A DNA stretch of 64,000 nt from assembly GCF_007858445.1 (NCBI RefSeq), contig NZ_VIGV01000001.1:1-64000 (forward strand), read 5' to 3'. A program made the position numbers and the translations under genes. A model generated the notes under the pieces. It searched no databases and was not told the origin of the DNA. It saw only the letters and a program-made list of their open reading frames with translations. Of this stretch, positions 33,767-45,359 are shown piece after piece. Every line of letters starts with the position of its first letter. The stretch's first letter is position 1. The stretch comes from Tsukamurella sputi. GTDB lineage: Bacteria > Actinomycetota > Actinomycetes > Mycobacteriales > Mycobacteriaceae.

Positions 33767-34747
33767 ATGATCGGCGTGTACCAGCTCTTCCTGCGCCTCG
33801 TCGACCGCCTGCCGCTCCCCAGCGTGAAGGCGCAGCAGCGGTTCGCGCTGGCCGCGCTGCTCTCCCAGGCGCTGATCGCCGTCACGGGATCTGTGGTGCG
33901 GGTGACCGGCTCCGGTCTCGGGTGCCCCACCTGGCCCAAGTGCTTCGACGATTCGCTGCTGCCGATCCCGCAGGACGAGGTCCCGTGGTGGCATCAGGCC
34001 ATCGAGTTCGGCAACCGGCAGATCGCGGTGTGGATCGTGGTCACCACGTCGATCGCGATCGTCCTCGCCGTGACCCGGGCGCGGCGTCGCCGCGAGATCC
34101 TGGTCTACGCCTGGATCCTGCCCTTCTCCACCTTCGCGCAGGGCATCCTGGGCGGCATCACCGTGCTCACGGGCCTGCGCTGGTGGGTCGTCGGCGCCCA
34201 CATGCTGGTCTCCTGCGCCATGGTCTGGATCGCCGCGACGCTGTACGCGAAGGTCGGCGAGCCCGACGACGGCGTCGAGGTCGATTCGGCGCCCGCCGGT
34301 GCGCGGCGGCTCGTCGCCGTGTCCGCCGTGGTCATGTCCTTCGTGCTCGCGGCCGGCGTGGTCGTGACCGCTGCGGGGCCGCACGCGGGCGATCGCACCA
34401 ACCCGAAGGCCATCGATCGGCTCGACGTGTCGATCCCCGCGCTGTCGCTGACCCACGGCCTGCTGGTGGCGGCCTACGTCGCGATCCTGGTGGCGGCGGC
34501 CGTGCTCATCGCCCGCGGTCCGTCGAGCGAGGCGGTCCGGCGCCGGCTGCGGATCCTGTTCGTCGTGGTCGCGGCGCAGTCGCTCATCGGCGTGGTCCAG
34601 TACTTCACCGGCGTGCCCGCGCTGCTCGTGGTGCTGCACGTCGCGGGCGCGATGTCGGTGATAGCCGAGACCGCGATCCTCTACCGCCTGATGTCCGCGC
34701 GGGTGCTGCGCGGCTCGGACGTCGCGCCGGATAAGCTGGCGGCATGA
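33767..34747 (+). CDS. ctaA: Heme A synthase (COX15/CtaA type)
   Basis: A 326-aa membrane protein that converts heme O to heme A for cytochrome aa3 oxidase. It has eight predicted helices and the conserved extracellular Cys pair GLGCPTWPKC, with His residues for the heme in WHQAIEFGNRQ, VVGAHMLVSC, LTHGLLVAA and VVLHVAGAM. The ATG lies 39 nt after the ABC permease. ctaB is 5 kb downstream on the other strand. Confidence 0.92.
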   Translation: MIGVYQLFLRLVDRLPLPSVKAQQRFALAALLSQALIAVTGSVVRVTGSGLGCPTWPKCFDDSLLPIPQDEVPWWHQAIEFGNRQIAVWIVVTTSIAIVLAVTRARRRREILVYAWILPFSTFAQGILGGITVLTGLRWWVVGAHMLVSCAMVWIAATLYAKVGEPDDGVEVDSAPAGARRLVAVSAVVMSFVLAAGVVVTAAGPHAGDRTNPKAIDRLDVSIPALSLTHGLLVAAYVAILVAAAVLIARGPSSEAVRRRLRILFVVVAAQSLIGVVQYFTGVPALLVVLHVAGAMSVIAETAILYRLMSARVLRGSDVAPDKLAA

Positions 34748-35037
34748 CTGATCAGGCACCCGGCAACGTCGTCTCCCGCCTGAAGGGCTTCGCCGCCAAG
34801 CACGACGGTGCGACCGCCGTGCTGCAGAACATGGGCGAGGAGGGCGTGCGCATCACCCTCGTCGGCGGCGACGGCGTGATGGGCGATCAGATCGTCGCGA
34901 ACCCCGCACAGGCCAAGGACGCGGCCGAGAAGGCCGGTCTGGACACCTCCGAGTGGGACCGCGAGCTGGTCAGCAAGGCCACCACGGCGCCCGGCCACCA
35001 CGAGCGGATGGCGGGCTACCGGGCGTCGTCCCGGTAG
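34744..35037 (+). CDS. Small conserved protein of unknown function
   Basis: A 97-aa acidic/mixed soluble protein with no signal peptide or membrane helix. It has a predicted alpha-beta core (DGATAVLQNMGEEGVRITLV, VMGDQIVANPAQAKDAAEKAG) and an Arg-rich end. The ATG overlaps the ctaA stop by 4 nt, so it is translationally coupled to heme A synthase. I do not recognise the family. A role with CtaA or in the oxidase pathway is only suggested by position. Confidence 0.7.
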   Translation: MTDQAPGNVVSRLKGFAAKHDGATAVLQNMGEEGVRITLVGGDGVMGDQIVANPAQAKDAAEKAGLDTSEWDRELVSKATTAPGHHERMAGYRASSR

Positions 35038-35070
35038 TCCACCCTCGCCACTCCCGCCCGCGGGCGCGGC

Positions 35071-35640
35071 TCAGGCGCGCTCGTACTGCGCCAGGATCAC
35101 GCCGATGTCGAACGCGCGGTGCGAGACCAGCTTCCACTGCTGCGGTGCGAAGCCGCCGGCGAAGAGCGGCACCCCGTCGCCCGCGGTCACCGGATTGATC
35201 TTCAGCGCCAGCTTGTCGACTTCGGGCGCGAGCGTCGCGGCGAGCGCACCGCCACCGCACAGCCAGATGTCGCCGCCCTCCTCCTGCTTGAGGGCGCGCA
35301 CGTGCTCGACGGGATCGTCGGCGACGATCTCGACCTCCGGGAAGTCCCCGGGCTGCAGCGACCGCGAGTAGACGATGGTTCGCAGGTGCGAGTAGGGATC
35401 CTTCACGCCCACGTCGGCGCCGATGCGGTAGGTGGTGGTGCCCATGACGACGGTGTCCCACTTGGTGAGCGGGGGCGTGATGCCCAGGGCCTCGTGCAGC
35501 CCGGTGGGCAGGCCGTCGCCCCACTCCTCGTTCATCTGCCGCGAGTACTCCTCGTCGACGGGGTAGAAGTCGTACTGGCCCTGCGGGCCGGCGATCCGGC
35601 CGTCCAGCGAGACGGCGACGTAGTACACGAGCGAACGCAC
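35071..35640 (-). CDS. Dihydrofolate reductase family protein
   Basis: A 189-aa protein of the RibD-C/DHFR superfamily (YwjB/YyaP-like). The fold starts with SLVYYVAVSLDGRIAGPQG, then DTVVMGTTTYRIG, RTIVYSRSL and GGDIWLCGGGALAATL, the NADPH-binding elements. The start is GTG at 35640 with an AGGAG site upstream. These proteins are reductases of unknown substrate and not true FolA. It is convergent with the ctaA unit and divergent from qor. Confidence 0.85.
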   Translation of the reverse strand: MRSLVYYVAVSLDGRIAGPQGQYDFYPVDEEYSRQMNEEWGDGLPTGLHEALGITPPLTKWDTVVMGTTTYRIGADVGVKDPYSHLRTIVYSRSLQPGDFPEVEIVADDPVEHVRALKQEEGGDIWLCGGGALAATLAPEVDKLALKINPVTAGDGVPLFAGGFAPQQWKLVSHRAFDIGVILAQYERA

Positions 35641-35727
35641 GGATGGGACTCCTCGGTGCTGGGGACGGACGGCCGGAATGCGCGGCCGACGTCGACCCTG
35701 CCACACCGCGTGGGGTAGAGATGAATC

Positions 35728-36693
35728 ATGCGCGCGATCACAGTGACCGAACACGGCGGCCCCGACGTCCTCGTCTACGGCGAGGCCCCCGACCCGGCGC
35801 CGGGGCCCGGCCAGGTGCTGGTGCGAACCTCCGCGGTCGGCGTGAACTTCATCGACACGTACTTCCGCGAGGGCATGTATCCCACTGCGCTGCCGTACAT
35901 CCCGGGCAGCGAGGGCTCCGGCACGGTCGTCGCACTCGGCGAGGGCGTCACGGACCGCGCGGTCGGCGACGTGGTGGCCTGGTGCGACGGCCCCGGGTCG
36001 TACGCCGAGCTCGTCGCAGTCCCGGCGGACCGCACCGTCCTCGTGCCCGACGGTGTCGCGCCCGAGGTCGCGGCGTCCGTCCTGCTGCAGGGCATGACCG
36101 CCCACTACCTCACACACGACTCGCACCCTGTGCGCCCGGGCGACACCGTGCTCGTCCACGCCGGCGCGGGCGGCACCGGCCTGCTGCTGACCCAGATGGC
36201 GACGGCCCTCGGCGCGCGCGTCATCACCACGGTCTCGACCGACGAGAAGGAGCGGCTCTCGCGAGAGGCCGGAGCCTGGCAGATCCTGCGCTACGACGAG
36301 GAAATCGCGGCCCGCGTGCGGGAGCTGACCGACGGCGTCGGCGTGGCCGCCGTGTACGACGGCGTCGGTAAGGACACCTTCGAGGCCTCGCTGCTCGCGA
36401 CCCGGCACAAGGGCATCGTCGTGCTCTTCGGCGCAGCGTCGGGCCCGGTGCCGCCCTTCGACCTGCAGCGACTCAACCCGCTCGGCTCGCTGTTCGTTCA
36501 GCGTCCCACGCTGGCGCACCACGTCGCGACGCCCGAGGACTTCGCCCGGCGCAGCACCGCGGTGCTCGACGGCCTGCGGGACGGCTCGCTGCGATTCACC
36601 GTCGGCGCGACCTACCCGCTGGCCGAGGCCGGGCGCGCCCACACGGACCTGCAGGCCCGCCGCACCACGGGCTCGGTGGCGCTACTCCCCTGA
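35728..36693 (+). CDS. qor: NADPH:quinone oxidoreductase (Qor type)
   Basis: A 321-aa zinc-independent medium-chain reductase that uses NADPH to reduce quinones by one electron, helping against oxidative stress. Motifs: VGVNFIDTYFREGMYP, IPGSEGSGTV and VLVHAGAGGTGLLLTQMATALGA (Rossmann). The ATG at 35728 fits the MRAITVTEHGGP start. Its last 12 nt overlap the end of the convergent OYE gene. M. tuberculosis has a qor homologue at the corresponding position. Confidence 0.9.
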   Translation: MRAITVTEHGGPDVLVYGEAPDPAPGPGQVLVRTSAVGVNFIDTYFREGMYPTALPYIPGSEGSGTVVALGEGVTDRAVGDVVAWCDGPGSYAELVAVPADRTVLVPDGVAPEVAASVLLQGMTAHYLTHDSHPVRPGDTVLVHAGAGGTGLLLTQMATALGARVITTVSTDEKERLSREAGAWQILRYDEEIAARVRELTDGVGVAAVYDGVGKDTFEASLLATRHKGIVVLFGAASGPVPPFDLQRLNPLGSLFVQRPTLAHHVATPEDFARRSTAVLDGLRDGSLRFTVGATYPLAEAGRAHTDLQARRTTGSVALLP

Positions 36694-38013
36694 CGCGACG
36701 CCGACCGCCGTGAGTGCGGCCCCGTCGGCCGGGCGGTCCGCGAGCCAGCGGCGGTAGCGGCCCAGGGCGCGGCGCACGACGACCAGGTCGCGCACCAGTG
36801 CGAGCGCGGGAAGCACACCGGGGCGCGGCTCCTTCCCCACGGCCATGCGCCGCAACTGGTAGCGCACCTGCGCCATGGAGGTCATCGACGCGAGGGGCTT
36901 GTTCTTCCAGGTCACGGGCCGCAATGCCCCGACGGTGCCGTTCCCCGCCCGCCAGCGGGCCGGCAGGTCGGGGGTGACGGAGAGCGCGGTGCCGATGCCC
37001 ACGACGGCGACGTTCTCCGCGAGCACCGCCTCGGCGGTCTCGCGCCGGGTGATGCCGCCCGTCAGCATGAGCGGGATCTCGCTGGAAACGGCGAGGTCGG
37101 CGGCGAGCTCGAGGAAGTAGGCCTCGCGGGCCACGCTGCGGGCGTCGCCCGGGCGGCCGTCGGCCGCGGGCCGCGTGGCGCCCGCGTCGGCCTGTCCCGT
37201 GGCGCGGCCGGTCATCGCCGGGCTCTCGTAGCTGCCGCCGGAGACCTCCACGAGGTCGACACCGAGCGGGGCCAGCATCGCGATCACGGCCTGGGCGTCG
37301 GTGGCGTCGAAGCCACCGCGCTGGAAGTCGGCGGAGTTGAGCTTGACCGCCACTGCGAAATCGGGCGCGACCTCGGCGCGGATCGCGCGGACGATCTCGA
37401 GGAGCAGGCGCGCGCGGTTCTCGAGGCTGCCGCCCCACTCGTCGGTGCGGGTGTTGACCAGCGGCGAGAGAAACTGGGAGAGCAGGTAGCCGTGGGCGGC
37501 GTGCACCTCGACACCGTCGAATCCGGCTTCCTCGGCGCGGCGGGCGGTGGTCGCGAAGCGGGCGATGGTGGCGCGGATCTGCGGGACGGTCATGGCGACG
37601 GGGGTCGCGAACCGGTTCGACAGGGCACTGCCCAGGTCGACGGGCTTGGCGGACGGCGCCCACACGACACCGGGCATGTCCTTCTGGATCTGCCGGCCCG
37701 GGTGGCTGATCTGCATCCAGACGCTCGCGCCGTTCTCCTTGGCGGCGTCGGCCCACGCCCGGAAGGGCTGCAGCGGCGAGCGCGCGTCGAGCACGATCGC
37801 GCCGGGGCCGGTGAGCGCTTCGGCGTGCACCATCACGTTGCCGGTGATGAGCAGGCCCGTTCCGCCCGCGCCCCAACGCCGGTACAGCTCGACGGTGCGA
37901 CCGTCGGGTGCCTGCTCGGCGCCGGCGATCCCCTCCTCCATCGCCGCCTTCGCGACGCGGTTGGGTAGCACCGCACCGGAGCGGAGCGTGAGTGGTGAGA
38001 ACAGGTCGGGCAT
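36682..38013 (-). CDS. Old Yellow Enzyme-like NADH:flavin oxidoreductase
   Basis: A 443-aa FMN-barrel ene-reductase. Segments visible are FSPLTLRSGAVLPNRVAKAAM at the N-terminus, WMQISHPGRQ, EVHAAHGYLLSQFLSPLVNTR with the HxxH substrate pair, NRARLLLEIVRAIR, and LMLTGGITRRETAEAVL near the FMN phosphate. The ATG at 38013 follows the motif start. The C-terminus is ~70 aa longer than a minimal OYE. It is divergent from a TetR gene and twin operators lie between them, so its substrate is probably also the TetR ligand. Confidence 0.9.
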   Translation of the reverse strand: MPDLFSPLTLRSGAVLPNRVAKAAMEEGIAGAEQAPDGRTVELYRRWGAGGTGLLITGNVMVHAEALTGPGAIVLDARSPLQPFRAWADAAKENGASVWMQISHPGRQIQKDMPGVVWAPSAKPVDLGSALSNRFATPVAMTVPQIRATIARFATTARRAEEAGFDGVEVHAAHGYLLSQFLSPLVNTRTDEWGGSLENRARLLLEIVRAIRAEVAPDFAVAVKLNSADFQRGGFDATDAQAVIAMLAPLGVDLVEVSGGSYESPAMTGRATGQADAGATRPAADGRPGDARSVAREAYFLELAADLAVSSEIPLMLTGGITRRETAEAVLAENVAVVGIGTALSVTPDLPARWRAGNGTVGALRPVTWKNKPLASMTSMAQVRYQLRRMAVGKEPRPGVLPALALVRDLVVVRRALGRYRRWLADRPADGAALTAVGVASGE

Positions 38014-38035
38014 GGCGTAGCCTTCCGAAGACGCG

Positions 38036-38074
38036 ATGTGAGCGGCGCTCACATCATGTGAACAGCGCTCACAC
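38036..38074. promoter_or_regulatory. Twin TetR-type operators
   Basis: ATGTGAGCG-G-CGCTCACAT (38036-38054) is a perfect 19-bp palindrome. A second, imperfect copy occupies 38056-38074. Their centres are 20 bp apart, about two helical turns. They lie 23 nt upstream of the OYE gene and 48 nt upstream of the divergent TetR gene. Confidence 0.75.
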
Positions 38075-38121
38075 TAGCCAGACATGTAAGCGGTGTCAAC
38101 ACGATGTTGTAGAGTGAACCC

Positions 38122-38688
38122 ATGACCACGACCTACCACCACGGCGACCTGCCCGGCGCCCTGGTCAGCGCCGCCGTCGAGATCCTCGACGAGGAGGGCG
38201 GCGCCAACGACCTGTCGCTGCGCGCCGTGGCCCGGCGGGCGGGCGTCTCCACCGCCGCCCCCTACCGGCACTTCCCCGACCGAGGCGCGCTGATCTCCGC
38301 GGTCGCCGCCGTCGGCTACCGCGATCTCGCCGCCGCACTGACTGCTGCCGCGCCGGCACCGTCGGGCCCCGAGGACCTCGCCGACATCGCGATCGCCTAC
38401 GTCGACTTCGCGCTGCAGCGGACCGGACTGTTCCGGGCCATGTTCGCCGAGCCCTGCGGCACCGACCCGGATCGGGTCGAGGCCGTCGAGGCGATCAAGG
38501 CCTATCTGACGGCCCTGATCCGCAGCACGCTGCCCGACGCCGAGTCCGAGGACACCGCCACCGCCGTGTGGGCGCTGGTCCACGGTCTCGCCTTCCTGCA
38601 CCTCGACGGGAAGTTCGACGCCTCGTCCACCGACGAGGTGCATCGGCGTGTGCGCGCGACCGTCGAAGCGGCACTGCACATCGCCTGA
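38122..38688 (+). CDS. TetR-family regulator
   Basis: A 188-aa repressor. The HTH has HHGDLPGALVSAAVEILDEEG, LRAVARRAGVSTAAPYRHFPDR, the standard TetR recognition helix. The C-terminal domain resembles the AcrR-like group with LFRAMFAEPC and VWALVHGLAFLHLDG. It is divergent from the OYE gene across the twin operators and very likely represses both. The ligand is unknown; alpha,beta-unsaturated carbonyls or other OYE substrates are a guess. Confidence 0.9.
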   Translation: MTTTYHHGDLPGALVSAAVEILDEEGGANDLSLRAVARRAGVSTAAPYRHFPDRGALISAVAAVGYRDLAAALTAAAPAPSGPEDLADIAIAYVDFALQRTGLFRAMFAEPCGTDPDRVEAVEAIKAYLTALIRSTLPDAESEDTATAVWALVHGLAFLHLDGKFDASSTDEVHRRVRATVEAALHIA

Positions 38689-38701
38689 CGGTCCGCGGCG
38701 A

Positions 38702-39322
38702 TCAGCGGGCCGCGAACTCCGCGAGGCCGTCGCCGGACAGCTCCGGCACGTACGCATCCCTCCCGGTCAGCGCCATGACCAGCGCCAGCGTGGACCCCGC
38801 GACCTCGGGGCCGGAACCCGTCGTGAAGTCACCGTCGGTCGCGCGGAGCCGCAACCCGCGGGCGCGCGACGCGGACGGCACCATCAGATCGGATCCCGAG
38901 TAGTAGCGCGCGAGCCGTGTGAGCGCCTCGACGGGGTAGTCGCGACGCAGGCCCGTCGGCCGACGGATGTCCTCGGCGTGGACAACGGACTCGCCGAGCA
39001 TCGCCACGACCGGCACCGGCGCCTTCGTCCTGCTGGTCTCGACCGCGCGGAAACGCCGCAGGGTATCGGCCGCATCCTCGCCGAGGCGCTTGGCCAGACG
39101 CTGGGCCACGTTGGCGTCGAAGTCGAACCGGTTGCGGAGCACTCCCGCGAACCAGACGACGGGATTGTCCGAGGCGCCCGCGGTCAGGTGTGCCAGCACC
39201 TCGCGCACCGTCAGGCCCTCGCAGAGCGACGGGGCGCGCCACTGTTCCTCGGTGAAGTCGACCAGATCGTCGGCGAGCGCCGCGCGTTCGGCGAAGATCA
39301 GTTCCCAGAGGCGCGCGTCCAT
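38702..39322 (-). CDS. Maleylpyruvate isomerase-family mycothiol-dependent enzyme
   Basis: A 206-aa protein of the MDMPI/DinB-like group (TIGR03083 type) that uses mycothiol as cofactor in actinobacteria. It has the N-terminal motif LSLCEGLTVREVLAHLTAG-like stretch (EEQWRAPSLCEGLTVREVLAHL) with a metal His and a second region GESVVHAEDIRRPTG with the His/Glu ligands. The C-terminal part (LRATDGDFTTGSGPEVAG) resembles the MDMPI C-terminal domain. The reaction is unknown. It lies between TetR and ctaB, 10 nt from the ctaB stop. Confidence 0.8.
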   Translation of the reverse strand: MDARLWELIFAERAALADDLVDFTEEQWRAPSLCEGLTVREVLAHLTAGASDNPVVWFAGVLRNRFDFDANVAQRLAKRLGEDAADTLRRFRAVETSRTKAPVPVVAMLGESVVHAEDIRRPTGLRRDYPVEALTRLARYYSGSDLMVPSASRARGLRLRATDGDFTTGSGPEVAGSTLALVMALTGRDAYVPELSGDGLAEFAAR

Positions 39323-39332
39323 GCCGATCAGG

Positions 39333-40313
39333 CTAGTGTCCGAGCAGCTGCCAGACGGTGCTGTAGTTGAGGATCGAGTCCACCGACAGCGCGCAGAACA
39401 GCAGCGCCAGGTAGTTGTTCGACTGCAGGAAGACCTTCAGCGGCTTGATCTCCTGGCCGGCCTTGGTCTGCGTGTACAGCTTGTGCACCGCGTAGAGGAA
39501 CCAGCCGCCGCACAGCACAGCGGCGATGGCGTAGACCAGGCCCGCGGCCGGGATCAGCACCAGCGTGGTGATCACGGTGGCCCAGGTGTACCAGACCATC
39601 TGTCGCGCGACGACGGTCTCGGGCGCGACGACGGGCAGCATCGGCACGCCGGCGGCCTTGTAGTCCTCCTTGTAGCGCATCGCGAGCGCCCACGTGTGCG
39701 GAGGAGTCCAGAAGAAGATCACGAGGAACAGCACGATCGCCGGCCACTCGACGGTGCCCGTGGCGGCCGCCCAGCCGACGAGCGTGGGCATGCACCCCGC
39801 CGCGCCGCCCCACACGACGTTCTGCGAGGTGCGGCGCTTGAGCAGCATCGTGTAGACGAACAGGTAGAACGCGATCGTGACCAGCACCAGCACCGCGGAC
39901 AGCAGGTTGGCGCGCCACCACAGCCAGGCGAAGGACGCCACGGCCAGGACGATGCCGAAAATCAGGGCGTGCCGGACGGGCACCGCGTGCCGCGCGAGCG
40001 GGCGCCGCTCGGTGCGCTTCATCTTCTGGTCGATGTCGGCGTCCGCGACCATGTTCAGCGTGTTCGCCGATGCGGCCCCCAGCCAGCCGCCGAACAGCGT
40101 CGACAGGATGAGCGGGAGGTTCACGTGACCGCGGTCCGCGAGCAGCATCACAGGAATGGTCGCGACGAGCAGCAGCTCGATCACCTTGGGCTTGGTGAGA
40201 GCGATGTACGCGAGCACGGTCTGCAGCACGCGACCCGCGAACGTGGCGGGCACCGGTGCGGCTGCCGAGCGAGCGTCTGGGGTGTTCGTCCCGTGCCCGC
40301 CCTTGAAAACCAT
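39333..40313 (-). CDS. ctaB: Heme O synthase (protoheme IX farnesyltransferase)
   Basis: A 326-aa membrane prenyltransferase that attaches farnesyl to heme B, giving heme O for cytochrome oxidase. It has nine predicted helices and the Asp-rich [20 protein letters not shown] motif and a second [15 protein letters not shown] motif. The ATG at 40313 ([10 protein letters not shown]) is chosen; a longer frame to 40496 is Arg/Gly-rich and probably not translated. It is divergent from tkt, the same arrangement as in M. tuberculosis. Confidence 0.93.
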   Translation of the reverse strand: MVFKGGHGTNTPDARSAAAPVPATFAGRVLQTVLAYIALTKPKVIELLLVATIPVMLLADRGHVNLPLILSTLFGGWLGAASANTLNMVADADIDQKMKRTERRPLARHAVPVRHALIFGIVLAVASFAWLWWRANLLSAVLVLVTIAFYLFVYTMLLKRRTSQNVVWGGAAGCMPTLVGWAAATGTVEWPAIVLFLVIFFWTPPHTWALAMRYKEDYKAAGVPMLPVVAPETVVARQMVWYTWATVITTLVLIPAAGLVYAIAAVLCGGWFLYAVHKLYTQTKAGQEIKPLKVFLQSNNYLALLFCALSVDSILNYSTVWQLLGH

Positions 40314-40618
40314 CTGTGCCGCACTCTCTTCTTCACGGGTCCGGGCGCAGCCGGACTCATCTTCTCCGCGGCCGGGGCTGACCGACCGCGGGCGCCGGGA
40401 CTCGCGCCCCGCCGCGGGTCCGCGACCGGCGCCGACCCCTTCTACTACGACCCATGGTAGTCCTCCGGCTCCGCGTCGCCGAATCGGGTTCGTCACCGCG
40501 AATCTGCGCGCCGCCCGCCCGGAGACCTACCCGGTAGTTTCCGCAGACCGTGCATCGGCGCCGAGTAGGGTTCACACTTGAGCACGCACGCCCCCACGAC
40601 CAGGAGAGTCCGCCAGCC
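40314..40618. other. Divergent ctaB/tkt promoter region
   Basis: 305 bp with no supported gene. On the plus strand TAGGGT at 40566-40571 is a good actinobacterial -10 candidate for tkt, about 48 nt before the GTG, and CAGGAGAG precedes the start. On the minus strand the region gives the 5' leader of ctaB. A weak dyad ACTAC-N8-GTAGT lies at 40444-40461. Nothing else stands out. Confidence 0.5.
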
Positions 40619-42718
<2,100 letters not shown>

Positions 42719-42725
42719 CCACACC

Positions 42726-43832
42726 ATGGCTCAGAACCCGAATCTCGCAGCCCTGTACGAAGCCGGCGTCTCCGTCTGGCTCGACGATCTGTCGCGCGGC
42801 CTGATCGCGTCCGGCAGGCTCAAGGAGCTCACCGAGACCGATTCCGTCACCGGCGTCACCACCAATCCGGCGATCTTCCAGGCCGCCCTGTCCAAGGGCA
42901 CCGAGTACGCGCCCCAGGTGGCCGAGCTCAAGGCCCGCGGCGCCGACGTGGATGAGACGATCCGCACCGTCACCACCGACGACGTACGCGCGGCGTGCGA
43001 CGTGCTCGCCCCCGTCTTCGAGAAGACGGGCGGCGTCGACGGACGCGTCTCGATCGAGGTCGATCCCCGCCTCGCGCACGACACGGACGGCACTGTCGCC
43101 CAGGCGATCGAGCTGCACCGCATCGTCGACCGCCCGAACGTGCTGATAAAGATCCCCGCGACCCTGGCGGGCCTCCCCGCGATCACCCGCGTCATCGCCG
43201 AGGGCATCTCGGTGAACGTGACGCTGATCTTCTCGGTCGAGCGGCACCGGCAGGTCATGGACGCCTACCTCGAGGGCATCGAGGCGGCGGTCGCGGCCGG
43301 GAAGAACGTGGCGGACATCTACTCGGTGGCGTCGTTCTTCGTCTCCCGCGTGGACACCGAGATCGACAAGCGGCTCGAGGCCATCGGCACCGACGCGGCG
43401 CTCGCGCTGCGGGGCAAGGCGGGCCTGGCGAACGCGCGCCTGGCCTACGCGGCCTACGAGGAGATCTTCGGCGCCGCCCGCTTCGCCGCGATCGAGGGCG
43501 CCAACGTCCAGCGGCCGCTGTGGGCGTCGACGGGCGTGAAGAACCCCGACTACCCGGACACTCTGTACGTCGCCGGCCTCATCGCGCCGAACACGGTCAA
43601 CACGATGCCGGGCGCCACCATGGAGGCGTTCGCCGACCACGGCGAGGTCGTCGACGGCACGATCCTCGGCCGCGCCGAGGACTCGGCGCAGGTCTTCGGT
43701 GACCTGCAGGGCGTGGGCGTCGACCTCGCCCAGGTCTTCGAGCTGCTCGAGACCGAGGGTGTGGAGAAGTTCGAGCAGGCCTGGCAGAAGCTGCTCGACG
43801 CGACGGCCGAGCAGCTCGCGGCCGAGGCCTAA
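42726..43832 (+). CDS. tal: Transaldolase
   Basis: A 368-aa enzyme of the non-oxidative pentose phosphate pathway that transfers a dihydroxyacetone unit. The Schiff-base Lys is in [16 protein letters not shown], and [19 protein letters not shown] and [15 protein letters not shown] are diagnostic of the long actinobacterial Tal group. The ATG is 7 nt after tkt; zwf starts 6 nt after its stop. Confidence 0.97.
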   Translation: MAQNPNLAALYEAGVSVWLDDLSRGLIASGRLKELTETDSVTGVTTNPAIFQAALSKGTEYAPQVAELKARGADVDETIRTVTTDDVRAACDVLAPVFEKTGGVDGRVSIEVDPRLAHDTDGTVAQAIELHRIVDRPNVLIKIPATLAGLPAITRVIAEGISVNVTLIFSVERHRQVMDAYLEGIEAAVAAGKNVADIYSVASFFVSRVDTEIDKRLEAIGTDAALALRGKAGLANARLAYAAYEEIFGAARFAAIEGANVQRPLWASTGVKNPDYPDTLYVAGLIAPNTVNTMPGATMEAFADHGEVVDGTILGRAEDSAQVFGDLQGVGVDLAQVFELLETEGVEKFEQAWQKLLDATAEQLAAEA

Positions 43833-43838
43833 CTCCCG

Positions 43839-45359
43839 GTGACCTGGACGAACCCGCTCAGGGATCCCCGCGATCGTCGGCTTCCGAGGATCGCGGGGCC
43901 CTCGTCCCTGGTGATCTTCGGCGTCACCGGCGACCTCTCGCGGCGCAAGCTGATGCCCGCCGTGTACGACCTGGCCAACCGCGGGCTGCTCCCGCCCGGC
44001 TTCTCGCTGGTGGGCTTCGGCCGTCGTCCGTGGACCGATGAGGACTTCGCGGCGACGGTGCGAGAGGCTGCGAAGGCGCACTCGCGCACCGAGTTCCGTG
44101 AGGACGTCTGGGCGCGCCTCGCGGAGGGCATCCGGTTCGTGCAGGGCGCCTTCGACGACGACGACTCCTTCGATCGGCTCTCCGCCGCGCTCGAGGAGCT
44201 CGATCGCGCTCGCGGGACGGGCGGGAACACCGCCTTCTACCTGTCGATCCCGCCGGACGCCTTCCCGACGGTGTGCGAGCAGCTCAAGCGCTCGGGCCTC
44301 GCGGACCAGTCCCAGGGCTGGCGGCGCGTGGTGATCGAGAAGCCCTTCGGGCACGATCTCGAGTCGGCGCAGAAGCTCAACGCCGTCGTGAACGACGTCT
44401 TCCCCGAGCAGTCGGTCTTCCGGATCGACCACTACCTCGGCAAGGAGACGGTGCAGAACATCCTCGCGCTGCGCTTCGCGAACCAGCTCTTCGAGCCGAC
44501 GTGGAACAGCCACTACGTGGACAGCGTGCAGATCACGATGGCCGAGGACATCGGCCTCGGCGGCCGCGCCGGCTACTACGACGGCATCGGTGCCGCCCGC
44601 GACGTGATCCAGAACCACCTGCTCCAGCTCATGGCGCTGATCGCGATGGAGGAGCCGACGAGCTTCCATCCGGCGGAGCTGCAGGCCGAGAAGATCAAGG
44701 TGCTCTCGGCGACCTCCCCCGTCGAGCCGCTCGCCGAGACCTCGGCGCGCGGCCAGTACGGTCCGGGCTGGCAGGGCAGCGAGAAAGTCGTGGGCCTGCT
44801 CCAGGAGGAGGGCTTCAGCGAGACCTCCACGACGGAGACCTACGCCGCGATCACCGTCGAGATCGCCTCGCGGCGGTGGGCCGGCGTGCCCTTCTACCTG
44901 CGCACCGGCAAGCGGCTCGGCCGGCGCGTCACGGAGATCGCGCTGATGTTCAAGCGCGCCCCGCACCTGCCCTTCGACGACACCATGACCGAGGAACTGG
45001 GCCAGAACGCGCTGGTCATCCGGGTGCAGCCCGACGAGGGCGTGACGCTCCGGTTCGGCTCCAAGGTGCCGGGCAGCTCCATGGAGGTCCGCGACGTCAA
45101 CATGGACTTCAGCTACGGCGAGGCCTTCACGGTGAGCTCACCCGAGGCGTACGAGCGGCTGATCCTCGACGTGCTGCTCGGCGAGCCCTCACTGTTCCCC
45201 GTGAACGCCGAGGTCGAGCTGTCCTGGAAGATCCTCGACCCCGTGCTCGCCCTGTGGGCCGAGGGCGGCAGGCCCGAGGAGTACGAGTCCGGGTCGTGGG
45301 GTCCGGCATCGGCCGACGCGATGCTGGAACGGACCGGAAGGACGTGGCGCCGACCATGA
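43839..45359 (+). CDS. zwf: Glucose-6-phosphate 1-dehydrogenase
   Basis: A 506-aa NADP-linked enzyme, first step of the oxidative pentose phosphate pathway. The coenzyme site is IFGVTGDLSRRKLMPAVYDL; the substrate sites are EKPFGHDLESAQKLN and RIDHYLGKETVQN, with the catalytic His. The GTG at 43839 is the first codon with the conserved N-terminus; the last codons overlap opcA. It belongs to the OpcA-dependent Zwf type of actinobacteria and cyanobacteria. Confidence 0.97.
   Translation: MTWTNPLRDPRDRRLPRIAGPSSLVIFGVTGDLSRRKLMPAVYDLANRGLLPPGFSLVGFGRRPWTDEDFAATVREAAKAHSRTEFREDVWARLAEGIRFVQGAFDDDDSFDRLSAALEELDRARGTGGNTAFYLSIPPDAFPTVCEQLKRSGLADQSQGWRRVVIEKPFGHDLESAQKLNAVVNDVFPEQSVFRIDHYLGKETVQNILALRFANQLFEPTWNSHYVDSVQITMAEDIGLGGRAGYYDGIGAARDVIQNHLLQLMALIAMEEPTSFHPAELQAEKIKVLSATSPVEPLAETSARGQYGPGWQGSEKVVGLLQEEGFSETSTTETYAAITVEIASRRWAGVPFYLRTGKRLGRRVTEIALMFKRAPHLPFDDTMTEELGQNALVIRVQPDEGVTLRFGSKVPGSSMEVRDVNMDFSYGEAFTVSSPEAYERLILDVLLGEPSLFPVNAEVELSWKILDPVLALWAEGGRPEEYESGSWGPASADAMLERTGRTWRRP

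Noticed and set aside
40444-40461. ACTAC-N8-GTAGT dyad between ctaB and tkt
   Set aside because: The arms are only 5 bp with a wide gap in GC-rich DNA; this is within chance expectation.
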